Assembly: GCA_903903635.1 (NCBI GenBank)
Contig: CAIUZK010000211.1
Coordinates: 1-64,000 of the forward strand
Length of the DNA: 64,000 bases
Direction: 5' to 3'
From: an uncultured Bacteroidota bacterium
GTDB lineage: Bacteria; Bacteroidota; Bacteroidia; Chitinophagales; Chitinophagaceae
Under the pieces are notes generated by a model. The model did not search any database. It was not told the origin of the DNA and worked only from the letters and a program-made list of their open reading frames with translations. Made by a program: the position numbers and the translations under genes. This document shows, in pieces, positions 7,712 to 18,126 of this stretch. Numbering within the stretch: position 1 is the first letter of the stretch; each line of letters starts with the position of its first letter.

Positions 7712-8809
7712 ATGCTAGGCTTTCATTTCTCTAAATACAATCCCGACGAAAACGCAAAAACACCGTTTCAGAAGCTGCTGGACCTGTTTTTGCAGTTGCT
7801 CAACTATACCGATGGCGAACCGGCCGAGGCGCTCGACTGGCTCACCAAACTGGACAGGGAACATAAACTATCGACAAAGGATTATGGCATAGGCGATTTT
7901 ATTGAAGACCTGAAAGCCAACGGCTACATCAAAGAAAATGAGCAGGATGGCGCATGGAAACTGACTGCCAAAACCGAGCAAACCATACGCAAGCGCTCGC
8001 TGGAAGAGATCTTCGGGAAAATGAAAAAGGCGAAGCAGGGCAACCACCGCACATTCAAAACCGGGCAGGGCGATGAACCCAATCCCGAGATCAGGCCCTA
8101 TGTGTTTGGTGATGCGCCCGAAACTATAGACTATACCGGCAGCCTTAAAAATGCCTTTATCAATCATGGTTTCGAGAGCTTTGCCATGAACCAGGACGAC
8201 CTCGAGATACATGAAACGGATTTCAAATCGCAGACGTCAACGGTGCTCATGATCGATATCTCGCACTCCATGATACTATATGGCGAGGACCGCATCACGC
8301 CCGCCAAAAAGGTGGCCATGGCGCTCAGCGAACTGATCACTACCCGCTACCCTAAAGACACACTGGATATTGTTGTATTCGGCAATGATGCCTGGCAAAT
8401 AGAGATGAAAGACCTGCCCTACCTGAATGTTGGCCCATACCATACCAACACAGTAGCCGGGCTCGAACTGGCCATGGAACTGCTGCGCAGGCGCAAGAAC
8501 CCCAACAAGCAGATATTTATGATAACTGATGGCAAGCCCACCTGCCTCAAAATAGGCCATAAGTACTACAAAAACAGTTTCGGGATAGACAGCAAAATAC
8601 TCAACCGCACCCTCAACCTCGCAGGCCAGCTTCGCCGCATGAAGATCCCCGTGATCACCTTCATGATTGCCGATGACCCATACCTCCAGCAGTTTGTGCG
8701 CGACTTTACCGAAGTAAACGGTGGCAAAGCTTTCTACTCCTCAGCCGACGGCGTAGGCGATTATGTGTTTGAAGATTATGTGAGGAATAAAAGAAAGACG
8801 GTGAGGTAG
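7712..8809 (+). CDS. VWA (von Willebrand factor A) domain protein
   Basis: 365 residues, no signal peptide, predicted cytosolic. The N-terminal 150 residues are polar and helical. The VWA domain starts near residue 176 with strand [12 protein letters not shown]; Asp182, Ser184 and Ser186 form the DxSxS metal-ion-dependent adhesion site, and TNT and ITDGKPT supply the remaining MIDAS elements. Such bacterial VWA proteins usually work with a MoxR or magnesium-chelatase-like AAA+ ATPase in metal insertion or complex remodelling. No AAA+ gene adjoins it here, so its partner would have to be encoded elsewhere. Confidence 0.85.
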   Translation: MLGFHFSKYNPDENAKTPFQKLLDLFLQLLNYTDGEPAEALDWLTKLDREHKLSTKDYGIGDFIEDLKANGYIKENEQDGAWKLTAKTEQTIRKRSLEEIFGKMKKAKQGNHRTFKTGQGDEPNPEIRPYVFGDAPETIDYTGSLKNAFINHGFESFAMNQDDLEIHETDFKSQTSTVLMIDISHSMILYGEDRITPAKKVAMALSELITTRYPKDTLDIVVFGNDAWQIEMKDLPYLNVGPYHTNTVAGLELAMELLRRRKNPNKQIFMITDGKPTCLKIGHKYYKNSFGIDSKILNRTLNLAGQLRRMKIPVITFMIADDPYLQQFVRDFTEVNGGKAFYSSADGVGDYVFEDYVRNKRKTVR

Positions 8810-8850
8810 AATTCTGGCATTTTGTAGGAGTATTTTTTTACTTTTATGGA

Positions 8851-10215
8851 ATGCCGTACTTTTTATTAAAGGCCAGGTCATTTCTATTGTGCATAATTGG
8901 CGCATTGATATTGATGTTCGTGTGCTTTTATAATGGATACCCGATTTATGAGGGGGATACCCATTCCTACATAACGGTTGCATTTAATAATATTTTTCCT
9001 GAAGACAGAACACCTTTTTACAGTTATTTTCTAAGGATCTCCAGTTTTTGGGAATCCCTATGGTATACCATATTTTTCCAATGCCTCCTGCTTTCATTTT
9101 TATTGTTACGTTACATTCGCCATCTTAATAGTTCAGGGCCAGCTTTCAGCAGCGGAATTATTGCCATAATGGTGATAGCTACCTTCACTTGTGTATCCTG
9201 GATAAGCTCCAAGCTGATGCCCGATATTTTTGGTGGTATACTGCTGGTTGCAGTTTTATTATATCTATTCGAAAATGCATCCAAACCATGGCGGAAGGCA
9301 TCATACCTGGTTATAATCTTTCTTATCATAAGCATACATAATTCTCATTTTCTAATCACAGCGCTATTTTCATGCTCCATCCTGATTTTTTCACTCGTCC
9401 GGAAAAACAAAGCCTTACTAAAAAAGAGCCTGGCGTTGATGGGCGTTTCAGTTCTATTTTATATAACCATGTGCTCACTTAACCTGGCCCAGGGTAATGG
9501 ATTTGTTTTCTGCAAAGCAGCCCCGGTTTTCACCATGGCAAAATTGGCATCCAACGGAATTCTTGATGTATATCTCGATGATAATTGTGAAAAAAAGAAC
9601 CTTCGGTTGTGCAGTTGCAAAGGCCAACTGACCGAATATCCATGGGATTTTATGTGGCCGGCGCCATCAAGCGCATTGTCAAAAATAGGGGGATGGGATT
9701 CGTGCAAAAACGAATACAATGGGATACTTTCTGATGTTTTTACAAGCCCAAGGTATCTTAAATTATACATCCAGAAATCATGTACCTCCACCATGCGGCA
9801 GCTATTTGAAATACAGATAATGCCTACTTACGCTGATGACAGGGAGTCCGGGTCAACTAAACAATACAAAAAATACTTTAATGAAGAATTTAAAGAGTAT
9901 ACTATTTCGAGGCAAAACCGCAACTGCCTAGATATAACCTATTTCAACCTGATATATAACCTGTTTTTCATACTTACCACTGTATGGATATTTCTTTTAT
10001 ATAGCAGGTCTCCCAACAAAGATATAATGCATCTATATGCATCCATTATTGTGTTCTTACTTATTAATGCATTTGTTTCGTCTACCTTTTCAATGGTTCA
10101 CTACAGGTTTCAGGCAAGGGTATTCTGGCTCCTGCCAGCCACAAATGCAATTCTTATTCTTAAATACCTTCAGGCAAATTACAAAGCCTCTCAGAACCTA
10201 CCTATTAATAAATGA
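8851..10215 (+). CDS. Polytopic membrane protein, GT-C-like
   Basis: 454 residues with about ten hydrophobic helices spread over residues 1-215 and 355-450. Between them is a hydrophilic block of about 140 residues containing several Cys. The first extracytoplasmic loop has YEGDTHSYI, an acidic position similar to the catalytic loop of GT-C glycosyltransferases, but I cannot assign a family. The C-terminal half has HYRFQARVFWLLP, typical of such membrane glycosyltransferase-like proteins. The gene follows the VWA gene by 41 bp and converges with pyrH. A role in envelope glycan assembly is inference only. Confidence 0.65.
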   Translation: MPYFLLKARSFLLCIIGALILMFVCFYNGYPIYEGDTHSYITVAFNNIFPEDRTPFYSYFLRISSFWESLWYTIFFQCLLLSFLLLRYIRHLNSSGPAFSSGIIAIMVIATFTCVSWISSKLMPDIFGGILLVAVLLYLFENASKPWRKASYLVIIFLIISIHNSHFLITALFSCSILIFSLVRKNKALLKKSLALMGVSVLFYITMCSLNLAQGNGFVFCKAAPVFTMAKLASNGILDVYLDDNCEKKNLRLCSCKGQLTEYPWDFMWPAPSSALSKIGGWDSCKNEYNGILSDVFTSPRYLKLYIQKSCTSTMRQLFEIQIMPTYADDRESGSTKQYKKYFNEEFKEYTISRQNRNCLDITYFNLIYNLFFILTTVWIFLLYSRSPNKDIMHLYASIIVFLLINAFVSSTFSMVHYRFQARVFWLLPATNAILILKYLQANYKASQNLPINK

Positions 10216-10235
10216 CTGAGAATGCAATACCTATA

Positions 10236-10946
10236 TTAGCTCACCAAAGTACCAACCAACTGGCCGGTGACTACGCTAAGGAGGTTGCCGCCTTTGTTCA
10301 TATCGAACACAATTATGGGAAGATTGTTCTCCTGGCATAAAGTGAAGGCAGTCATATCCATCACTTTGAGGTTCTTGCCAATAACATCGGCAAAGGAGAG
10401 ATGTTCAAACCTTGTAGCAGCAGGATCCTTTTCAGGGTCGGCAGAATAGATACCATCTACCCTGGTTCCCTTTAGAATAACATCGGCATTTATTTCGATG
10501 GCCCTGAGCGAGCCTGCTGTATCGGTTGTAAAATAGGGATTACCTGTACCCGCACCAAATATCACTACCCTGCCCTTCTCAAGATGGCGCATAGCCCTTC
10601 TGCGAATGTACGGCTCGGCAACCTGCTCCATTTTAATGGCGCTCTGAAGGCGGGTGTTCACCCCTTCCTTTTCCAGTGCAGCCTGCAGGGCCATTCCGTT
10701 GATCACGGTAGCCAGCATACCCATGTAGTCGCCCTGGGCACGCTCAATGCCGGTCTCAGCCTCATTCATGCCACGGTATATATTGCCGCCACCTATCACA
10801 ATGGCCACCTGTACACCTATCTCAGTGATCTTCCTGATTTCCTTGGCATATTGTTCCAGCATCTTTGGGTCGATGCCAAAATTACGTTCACCCATCAGTG
10901 ACTCACCCGAAAGCTTTAAAAGAACCCGACTGTACTTTGGTAGCAT
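10236..10946 (-). CDS. pyrH: UMP kinase
   Basis: 236 residues, the usual size for bacterial PyrH of the amino acid kinase fold. Motifs include KLSGESLMG near the N-terminus, [10 protein letters not shown] for phosphate binding, [20 protein letters not shown] for the UMP-binding region and [16 protein letters not shown]. It phosphorylates UMP to UDP in pyrimidine synthesis in the cytosol. It stands alone on the minus strand and ends 20 bp from the convergent membrane protein gene. Confidence 0.96.
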   Translation of the reverse strand: MLPKYSRVLLKLSGESLMGERNFGIDPKMLEQYAKEIRKITEIGVQVAIVIGGGNIYRGMNEAETGIERAQGDYMGMLATVINGMALQAALEKEGVNTRLQSAIKMEQVAEPYIRRRAMRHLEKGRVVIFGAGTGNPYFTTDTAGSLRAIEINADVILKGTRVDGIYSADPEKDPAATRFEHLSFADVIGKNLKVMDMTAFTLCQENNLPIIVFDMNKGGNLLSVVTGQLVGTLVS

Positions 10947-11288
10947 ATTTTGCGTGTTAAAAGGATATTAAATGCAAAAGAAAGAAAAAATATCCACTGT
11001 TTTGGTGATTAAGGAACTATAAAAAAATAAGTTCGGAAAATGACGCCCCATATTATAAAATTCAGCAACCATAGCCCAGATACTCGCGACCGGTTTTTAG
11101 TTAATATATTCAGCCGATGACAGACAACTGTGGCCCGATTTTTAGCATATTATAAGCATGCACCCATTTCCGGATTAGTTACCTTTGCTATATAACCATT
11201 ATTATCACCATCTCTTGTTTTATATCCCTTGCCCATGACAGGTGAGCAAAGTACAACAACTGTATTCAGGTTTTAGAGAAAAGAATTT
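10947..11288. other. Intergenic region upstream of secreted protein
   Basis: 342 bp between divergent genes. I see no coding frame. A Bacteroidota-type -7 box TACCTTTG lies at 11180-11187, about 100 bp before the next ATG; a clear -33 TTG partner is not evident. Confidence 0.5.
11180..11187 (+). promoter_or_regulatory. Putative -7 box TACCTTTG
   Basis: It matches the Bacteroidota -7 consensus TAnnTTTG exactly and faces the gene at 11289. The 5' untranslated region would be about 95 nt. The weak -33 region lowers confidence. Confidence 0.4.
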
Positions 11289-12629
11289 ATGAAGGTTCAG
11301 AAAAAAACGATATTAATAATTGTCCTGCTGCTGAGTCAGTGCTACTGGGCTACTTCCCAGACGGCCACTAAATCTGTGCCTGAAAATTCTTTTACTACTA
11401 CTAAAACAATATGCCTGCTTGCAGCCACAACCTCGCCACAAAAGATTTACGACTGGCAGAAAATAATACAGATAGGCATAGACCAGAAAAAATACCCCGG
11501 CAAATTCAAAGTAGTTACAGATATACTCAACAGCCTGGCAGCCGATGCCGCAGGCCAGGAGATTTTCGGGAATATTGCCAAAAACAATCCCGGCAAAATA
11601 TTGATCAAGGATAAGGAAGATGTAGTAACTGCCAACAATGCAGAAGGAGTAAATGGCATGTTCTCGGCCGATTATGGCATTCAGGTCATAAAGCAGGATA
11701 TGAGGTACAATCCTATCGATAATGAATTGGTGCTCAATTTTGGCAAATCGGGAGAAATGCTGAGTTTTGATGAGCAGAAGCACCAGTTTTTCAAAATAAG
11801 TCTGAACAGTACCATTGCCACCGAGCTGGAGATAGCAGGTAATGAGCAATCCGCATCAGTAAAAAACTGCCGGCAATTTATTCGCAAAATGAGTGCGGAC
11901 GAAAAATTCCTTTTCGAAAACTATAAGGACCTGATGGGTGAAAAATTCAGCAGCGACGATATAGAACACTGCCGCAGCAAGAAGATAACCATACACAATT
12001 TTACATCCAATAAGGACGAGACTTATACGTTCAGCGATATTGTAACAGATGCTCTACTGGAGTACCGGGAATTTGCGGTAGCCTACAAAAACAATGCCTA
12101 CTCATTGCATGCCCACGAAATGGTACTGGCCCAGAAATATACCGATAAGCTTGGCGAGCCCCACAGATCCAAAGAGCCTGTATTTACCGTGCGGCTGGGC
12201 GAAAACAGGTCGAGGGCACTGCAGTTTGGCCCTGTGACGGGCACCGATTATGTAGCAGTAGCCGAAGGGCAGCAAAATGTATACAGAAACCTGTCTGTTT
12301 TCTACGATACCGAAGGTGGCCAGAAAGTGGATAATCCCACAGCCCTTACGCGGATAAAGGAAGAATACATTGCCCAGTTAAAGTACAACACAGAGGCCCT
12401 CAACTCGTCCAAAATGCTGGAGTATGTAGACCGCCTCAAGAAATACTTTAACAACGATTATAAAGCCAATACAGATTACGCGGCTATTGTTGAAGCAGAA
12501 GTAGCCAAAGCCATGGATAACAACCCCTACCTGGAAGGGGCCAACAAAGTTATTATAGCCGAAGTCATTTGGCTGGAAACAAAGCCAGAAAAAAAAGGCA
12601 AGAAGGATCAGCAAAGAAGACCTCAATAA
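11289..12629 (+). CDS. Secreted protein of unknown function
   Basis: 446 residues. A classical signal peptide (basic MKVQKKT, hydrophobic LIIVLLLS, cleavage near ATSQ) precedes a soluble mixed alpha/beta protein without recognisable catalytic motifs or a T9SS sorting tail. The C-terminus is basic (KPEKKGKKDQQRRPQ). No family is recognised. It is followed after 94 bp by a membrane protein gene on the same strand. It is likely periplasmic or surface-associated. Confidence 0.7.
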   Translation: MKVQKKTILIIVLLLSQCYWATSQTATKSVPENSFTTTKTICLLAATTSPQKIYDWQKIIQIGIDQKKYPGKFKVVTDILNSLAADAAGQEIFGNIAKNNPGKILIKDKEDVVTANNAEGVNGMFSADYGIQVIKQDMRYNPIDNELVLNFGKSGEMLSFDEQKHQFFKISLNSTIATELEIAGNEQSASVKNCRQFIRKMSADEKFLFENYKDLMGEKFSSDDIEHCRSKKITIHNFTSNKDETYTFSDIVTDALLEYREFAVAYKNNAYSLHAHEMVLAQKYTDKLGEPHRSKEPVFTVRLGENRSRALQFGPVTGTDYVAVAEGQQNVYRNLSVFYDTEGGQKVDNPTALTRIKEEYIAQLKYNTEALNSSKMLEYVDRLKKYFNNDYKANTDYAAIVEAEVAKAMDNNPYLEGANKVIIAEVIWLETKPEKKGKKDQQRRPQ

Positions 12630-12723
12630 TTCTACCTGGTTCGCCCTCATAAAATCCACTTATTCCCGTTATTCATTACGGCAGACTAAAACTTATTTTA
12701 TATTTACCCTCTTAACCCCGGGC

Positions 12724-14097
12724 ATGCTCAAAAAAATATATCACATTGGCTTTTGCGCCTATCTGGTAATGCTGGTACTCTCTTTGATATTTTACAAAGA
12801 ACGCACCATCTTTCTTGATGCAGCTTACAATATGTTCTATATCATTGGCCCGGGTCATTTTTCCATCACTAATTTCCGATTTGGCAATGTGCTTAACCAA
12901 TTCCCGCCTTTACTGGCAGTAAAAGCGGGGATACCCATAGCTCATGTATTGCAGCTCTATTCAGCCGTATTTGTTGTGTATTATATGGCCGCTTATTTTG
13001 TTTGTGGCTCAATATTGCGCCGCTACGATTACGCGCTGGTTATCCTGCTGCTGAACATATTATTCGCTGCCGATACATTTTATTGGATGCTGAGCGAGTT
13101 GCCACAGGCTATAGCAATATTTATGATCCTTCTTGCGATGGTGAGCAACAGGCAGTTAAAAAACATCAACCCTTCACAGTGGATTATTATGGTTCTGGCA
13201 CTCATTACCATGGTATTCTTTCATCCGCTGGTCTTGTTTGTGTTGGTGTACGCGCTGGTCTTCTTTTTGCTAAGTAACTTCGAAGTTATTGATCGTAATG
13301 TGGCCTATGTTATTGCATCGGTTTACTTTACCGTAATGCTGGTAAAGTTTGTCGCATTCAAAACGCCCGCTGAAGTACATTCTATGGGTGGAATGAAAAA
13401 CTTCTTCACGCTCTTCCCTGATTATTTCAACACCTATGCCAACAGGAATTTTCTTACAGGTTGCATTACAAAATACTATTGGATACCACTGGTATTTTTT
13501 TCGGTAGTGGTGGTATACATAAAGTCCGGAGCATGGCGCAGGTTAGTATGGTTTACCGGCTGCTTTATAGGGTATCTGGGCCTGATCAATATTTCTTATC
13601 ACTCATCTGCAACTCCCCAGTTTTATATCGAAAATCTGTACCTGCCGCTTGCCGTTTTTCTGGCGCTCCCATTTGTGTGGGATGTGTTGCCAATTCTTCA
13701 TCGGCGCAAACTGGCCATACCAGTATTTGCACTAATACTGCTCACAGGCTGCATAAGAATGTATGCCACACACCCGGTATATACAAACCGCCTGGCCTAC
13801 GACCGAACGCTGCTCGATAAATTCGGCACTAAGAAAGTGATTGCCCAGGCCACAAGCCAGGACACCACAGCCTTGATTTTGGTGTGGGGCGCACCTTACG
13901 AATGCCTGCTGCTGGCTGCAGTTGAAAGAAATAAAACAGCATCTATTGTGCTTGATGATAATCCGGCACAACGCATTTGGGCAGGCACTCACAAATCAGC
14001 GATTGTGGTCAATTATAATATCATTCCCTACATGGATATCGATAAGCGTTATTTCCGGTTCGAGGATACTTCTACTATCTATGCCATAATAAAATAA
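12724..14097 (+). CDS. Polytopic membrane protein, GT-C-like
   Basis: 457 residues with about eleven hydrophobic helices over residues 1-345 and a soluble C-terminal domain of about 110 residues. The overall layout resembles GT-C glycosyltransferases (helix bundle plus periplasmic domain), including an acidic FLDAAYNMF in the first loop, but I see no decisive signature. It is one of three such proteins between 8.8 and 19.6 kb, near two AlgX/AlgJ-like proteins, suggesting surface polysaccharide or glycoprotein work. Function is not assigned. Confidence 0.65.
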   Translation: MLKKIYHIGFCAYLVMLVLSLIFYKERTIFLDAAYNMFYIIGPGHFSITNFRFGNVLNQFPPLLAVKAGIPIAHVLQLYSAVFVVYYMAAYFVCGSILRRYDYALVILLLNILFAADTFYWMLSELPQAIAIFMILLAMVSNRQLKNINPSQWIIMVLALITMVFFHPLVLFVLVYALVFFLLSNFEVIDRNVAYVIASVYFTVMLVKFVAFKTPAEVHSMGGMKNFFTLFPDYFNTYANRNFLTGCITKYYWIPLVFFSVVVVYIKSGAWRRLVWFTGCFIGYLGLINISYHSSATPQFYIENLYLPLAVFLALPFVWDVLPILHRRKLAIPVFALILLTGCIRMYATHPVYTNRLAYDRTLLDKFGTKKVIAQATSQDTTALILVWGAPYECLLLAAVERNKTASIVLDDNPAQRIWAGTHKSAIVVNYNIIPYMDIDKRYFRFEDTSTIYAIIK

Positions 14098-14118
14098 GGG
14101 CACCGAAGCGCCCTTATT
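14093..14118. terminator. Stem-loop between convergent genes
   Basis: AATAAGGGC (14093-14101) pairs with GCCCTTATT (14110-14118) over nine perfect base pairs with an 8-nt loop. The left arm overlaps the stop codon of the upstream gene and the structure lies 24 bp from the end of gcvT, so it may serve both strands. The following T-tract is short. Confidence 0.6.
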
Positions 14119-14141
14119 AAATATTGAATGCTTACTAATAA

Positions 14142-15230
14142 TTATTGAAGGAATGGCAATTTCACCACCTTAGCCTTAATGGCCTTATCCCTGATGCTGA
14201 TAAATATTTCTGTTCCTACGGCTGCATTTTCCTTAGTTACATAACCCATACCAATAGCCTTACCCAGTGTAGGAGATTGTGTACCTGATGTAACACCACC
14301 TATTGCCTCACCAGCAGCATTCTGTATTACATGATAATGGCGTGGAATACCTCTGTCTACCAGCTCAAAGCCTACGAGGCATTTTGTTACGCCATTCTTC
14401 TTCTGGTTCTCAATAAAAGCCCTGTTGGTAAAGTCTTTAGTAAACTTAGTGATCCAGCTCAGGCCAGCTTCTATCGGGCTGGTAGTATCATCTATATCAT
14501 TGCCATACAGACAGAAACCTTTTTCCAGCCTAAGTGTGTCGCGTGCAGCAAGGCCAATAGGCTTCATGCCATGCGGCTCGCCGGCAGCAAATACAGCAGT
14601 CCAGATTTTTTCGGCATCGCCGCCCTTGTCTTCAAAATAGATTTCCACACCACCTGCGCCGGTATAACCGGTATAACTTACCAGTACATTCTCGACCCCA
14701 GCAAAAGTGCCCTTGGTGAAGGTGTAGTATTTAAGGCCGGTAAGGTCCATATCGGTCAGGGTCTGCATATAGGCCGTTGCTTTTGGCCCCTGCACAGCCA
14801 GCAGCGCTGTCTTGTCGGATATGTTGGTCATGTCAACACCCTTGGTATTATGGCTGCTGATCCAATTCCAGTCTTTATCAATGTTGGAGGCATTTACCAC
14901 CAGCATATACACCTTGTTCTGCTCCACACAGTATACCAGCAGATCGTCTACGATACCTCCGTCATTGTTAGGCAGGCAGCTATACTGGGCCTGTCCATTG
15001 GTAAGCTTCGATGCATCATTGGTAGTAACACGCTGAATAAGATCGAGCGCATTTTCCCCCTTGAGCATGAACTCTCCCATATGGCTCACATCAAACACGC
15101 CAGCATTGTTTCGGACGCAACTGTGTTCTTCGTTGATACCTGTATAGGATATAGGCATATTGTAGCCTGCAAATTCTGCCATTTTTGCGCCCAGCGCAAT
15201 ATGTTTGTCTGTAAACGGTGTATTCTTCAT
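14142..15230 (-). CDS. gcvT: Aminomethyltransferase (glycine cleavage T protein)
   Basis: 362 residues, full length for GcvT. Motifs are [15 protein letters not shown] near the N-terminus, the folate-binding region with [47 protein letters not shown] and [22 protein letters not shown] protein transfers the methylene group of the aminomethyl lipoyl H protein to tetrahydrofolate and releases ammonia. No gcvH or gcvP adjoins it. The gene is divergent from the SGNH gene at 15379. Confidence 0.96.
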   Translation of the reverse strand: MKNTPFTDKHIALGAKMAEFAGYNMPISYTGINEEHSCVRNNAGVFDVSHMGEFMLKGENALDLIQRVTTNDASKLTNGQAQYSCLPNNDGGIVDDLLVYCVEQNKVYMLVVNASNIDKDWNWISSHNTKGVDMTNISDKTALLAVQGPKATAYMQTLTDMDLTGLKYYTFTKGTFAGVENVLVSYTGYTGAGGVEIYFEDKGGDAEKIWTAVFAAGEPHGMKPIGLAARDTLRLEKGFCLYGNDIDDTTSPIEAGLSWITKFTKDFTNRAFIENQKKNGVTKCLVGFELVDRGIPRHYHVIQNAAGEAIGGVTSGTQSPTLGKAIGMGYVTKENAAVGTEIFISIRDKAIKAKVVKLPFLQ

Positions 15231-15378
15231 AATTGCTGATTGAAAGTGGGTGCAAAAATAATCGGTTTTTAGAACTTTGCAGTTATTTTCAGAAATAGGA
15301 CATAATCATATCTGAAAAACCTATTTTTAAACAGTATTGATAGATACCTCAAATGCATTCATTACTTTAGATTTTACA

Positions 15379-16524
15379 ATGGGCCACAAAATAAAAAAAG
15401 GACTTTTCAGCTTTCTGTTTATAGTCCTTTTATTGCCATTTATACAACAAAACCTGCCATTCATTAAGAGTGGGCAGTTAGCAGGTTTCGCAGATTATGC
15501 AAAGAATATAGAATTCTCCCGGGAAAAATGGTTTGATGGATCATACCAGCAGGAAAAAAACAAATATTATAATGACAATACCGGTTTCAGGCCAGATATG
15601 GTAAGACTAAATAACCAGATTGAATTTTCATTGTTTAAGAAAATGGCCGGAGGGGTTGTATTAGGGCATAATAATTTCCTATTCCACGATAGCTACATTG
15701 ATGCTTATAATGGAGTAGATTTTGCAGGTAAAAAAGTCATCCTTGAAAGGTTACTGAAATTGAAAGCCATCAGCGACACACTTGGGCGTCTGGGGAAAAC
15801 CTTTCTCCTGGTTTATGCGCCTAACAAAGCGTTCTTATATCCACAGAATATTCCTGAACCTTACGATCATCAAAAAAAAGAAAAAAACAACCTGGAGGTT
15901 TATAAGCAGATAGGCGATTCCATTGGCCTCAAACAAATAGATTTTAATAGCTGGTTTATTTCAATTAAAGATACATGCAGGGAATTGCTCATTGCCAAAC
16001 AAGGTATTCACTGGACCATCTATGGAGCCTATATTGCCGGAGATAGTCTGGTGAAATGCATCGAAAACATAAGAAATATTCACATGCCACATCCTGTCCT
16101 GTCCAGAATTATACATACTCATTCACCTAATGCTGCTGATGTGGATATTAAAGAACTGACAAACCTGATTTTCCCCCTGGCAGAAGAAACGTTCAGTTAT
16201 CCTGATTTTAAGTATACTGATGACACCTCTAAAACCAGGCCGCGGTTGATCTTTATAGGCGATAGCTTTGTATTTAACATGATCAATAACAAAATCCTCC
16301 AGAACACATCAAGCGATTGGCAGTTCTGGTTCTACTTTGGCGTGCTCCTGAACAGCAAAAATGAACAGGTAACTAAAGAAAACACACTCATAAAAAACTA
16401 TGATTGGAAAAGTGAAATCAATAAAACAGACTGCATAGTAATGCTGTATTCCTCAACTAATCTGACTCACCTCGGTGATGGCTTTATTGAGCAGGCATAT
16501 GATCATTATTATCCTTTACAATAA
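15379..16524 (+). CDS. AlgX/AlgJ-like SGNH protein, copy 1
   Basis: The start is placed at the ATG of MGHKIKKG, which gives a signal anchor (LFSFLFIVLLLPFI); an upstream in-frame start would add 14 residues. The 381-residue product has an AlgX/AlgJ-type SGNH fold: NNFLFHDSYIDAYNG early, LLVYAPNKAFLYP, the histidine motif GIHWTIYGA and, late, IGDSFVFN with the candidate nucleophile Ser. In AlgJ the histidine motif is DxHW; here the Asp position is Gly. The family O-acetylates exported polysaccharides in the periplasm. It is the diverged twin of the gene at 16975. Confidence 0.72.
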   Translation: MGHKIKKGLFSFLFIVLLLPFIQQNLPFIKSGQLAGFADYAKNIEFSREKWFDGSYQQEKNKYYNDNTGFRPDMVRLNNQIEFSLFKKMAGGVVLGHNNFLFHDSYIDAYNGVDFAGKKVILERLLKLKAISDTLGRLGKTFLLVYAPNKAFLYPQNIPEPYDHQKKEKNNLEVYKQIGDSIGLKQIDFNSWFISIKDTCRELLIAKQGIHWTIYGAYIAGDSLVKCIENIRNIHMPHPVLSRIIHTHSPNAADVDIKELTNLIFPLAEETFSYPDFKYTDDTSKTRPRLIFIGDSFVFNMINNKILQNTSSDWQFWFYFGVLLNSKNEQVTKENTLIKNYDWKSEINKTDCIVMLYSSTNLTHLGDGFIEQAYDHYYPLQ

Positions 16525-16548
16525 TGGCCTGTCAGGAAACCGGACCAT

Positions 16549-16850
16549 TTACCTTATCCTGTACGCCCCGGTATCATCGGTTATGCGGCTATCAAGCAGT
16601 GTGTAGTTGGTCCTCATGAATTTCAGTATATTATCGTCAAGCCATGGTGTCATTTACCTGCCGGCTCATCAGATTTTCTTTTGTTTTGCTTGTCTGTGGC
16701 CTTGCTGGCATAGACAATTGCCTGCTTCCCTGTAACAATTATAATAAGCCTTGGGTGGGAGATGCCACACTATCACGGTCGCTCATATGCGCGTTGACGT
16801 AATCAAATATTGCCAAAGTATAGGGACCCGGGACACAACCAGTTCATTCG
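16549..16850 (-). pseudogene. 3' fragment of glycosyltransferase gene
   Basis: Read from the minus strand, the last 34 codons translate to a tail beginning MTPWLDDNILKFMRTNY and ending DDTGAYRIR stop, matching the tail of the gene at 18127 (MIPWFDDNMRKFMRANY ... GDTEVYRVR). Homology continues upstream to about 16850, but a 4-nt length difference near 16655-16700 shifts the frame and no 5' part exists. It is a relic of the tandem duplication. Confidence 0.88.
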
Positions 16851-16974
16851 TTAATAAACGGTTTTTAGAACTTTGCATTTATTTTCAGAAACAGGACATA
16901 ATCATATCTGAAAAACCTATTTTTAAACAGTATTGATAGATACCTCAGATGCATTCATTACTTTAGATTTTGCA

Positions 16975-18108
16975 ATGGGCCACAAAATAAAAAAAGGACT
17001 TTTCAGCTTTCTGTTTATAGTCCTTTTATTGCCATTTATCCAGTATTGCCTGCCGTTCATTGACAGCGGCAAACTATATGGGTATTTCAACAATGCGCCC
17101 GACATTAATTTTTCGTTTGATAAATGGTTTGACGGTTCCTATCAAAATGCCAAAACCAATTATCTAAATGACCATGTGGGTTTCAGGCCTGATCTGCTCC
17201 GAATCAATGGCCAGATTCATTTTTCATTATTTAATAAGCCCGATTGTGGCGGCATTGTAATGGATAAAGACAACTCATTGTATTATGATAACTATATAGA
17301 TGCGCTTGTGGGCAAGGACTTTGCCGGCTACCCCAAAGCCCGGGAAAAGCTCAGTAAATTGAAAGCCCTGCAGGATACTTTTGCCCGCCGGGGCAAATCG
17401 CTGATCATGGTTTATTCACCGTCAAAGGCGTTCTACAATGCCGGATCTGCCGGCCTTTTGGCTGAAGGGTTTACACCTAGGGCTACCAACCTGGCTACCT
17501 ACCTGCATATAGGCGACTCCCTTGGCCTTAACCAGGTGGATTTAAACACCTGGTTTGTTTCTTTAAAAGGGAAAACAAAAGATTCTGTTTTCACCAAACA
17601 GGGCATTCACTGGACCGAATATGGCGCTATCCTGGCGGCCGATAGTGTTATCAGATATATGGAGCGGCTAAGGAAGATCCGCATGGCGCATCCAACATGG
17701 CAGCGTATAGAACATACCAACAAACCACGATCGACAGATAATGACGTGGCTGCAGTGCTCAACCTGATATTTCCGGTGGACAACGAAACTTTCAGTTATC
17801 CGCAACTTATTTTCGCCAGGGACACAACATTAACCAGACCCAGGACCATCTTTATAGGCGATAGTTTTGTTTGGACATTCATTACAACAGGTATTAACCA
17901 CAATGTTTACAGTAAAAGCGAGTTCTGGGATTATTTTGGTCAGTCGTTCCGGGAAGATCAGCCTGTAGTAAAAATGCCGGAATACAATTGGGCAGCAGCG
18001 ATCGATAGCGCCGACTGCGTGGTGTTGATGTACAACTCTATTAATCTGCCGAAATTGGGTGACGGATTTATAGAGCAGGCCTACCAGCATTATTATCCTG
18101 CGCGGTAA
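16975..18108 (+). CDS. AlgX/AlgJ-like SGNH protein, copy 2
   Basis: 377 residues from the ATG of MGHKIKKG. The first 22 residues (signal anchor) are identical to copy 1, after which identity drops to about half. The same motifs are present: NSLYYDNYIDALVG, LIMVYSPSKAFY, GIHWTEYGA and IGDSFVWTF near residue 300. The catalytic Ser and His are kept, with Gly in place of the expected Asp before HW, as in copy 1. It is likely membrane-anchored with its domain in the periplasm, acting on an exported glycan together with the neighbouring membrane glycosyltransferase. It converges with that gene, 18 bp apart. Confidence 0.72.
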   Translation: MGHKIKKGLFSFLFIVLLLPFIQYCLPFIDSGKLYGYFNNAPDINFSFDKWFDGSYQNAKTNYLNDHVGFRPDLLRINGQIHFSLFNKPDCGGIVMDKDNSLYYDNYIDALVGKDFAGYPKAREKLSKLKALQDTFARRGKSLIMVYSPSKAFYNAGSAGLLAEGFTPRATNLATYLHIGDSLGLNQVDLNTWFVSLKGKTKDSVFTKQGIHWTEYGAILAADSVIRYMERLRKIRMAHPTWQRIEHTNKPRSTDNDVAAVLNLIFPVDNETFSYPQLIFARDTTLTRPRTIFIGDSFVWTFITTGINHNVYSKSEFWDYFGQSFREDQPVVKMPEYNWAAAIDSADCVVLMYNSINLPKLGDGFIEQAYQHYYPAR

Positions 18109-18126
18109 GCTTCCGCCTGTTATATT

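Noticed and set aside
14331-15239. 302-codon open frame on the plus strand
   Set aside because: It is antisense to gcvT and reads as low-quality sequence with no domain.
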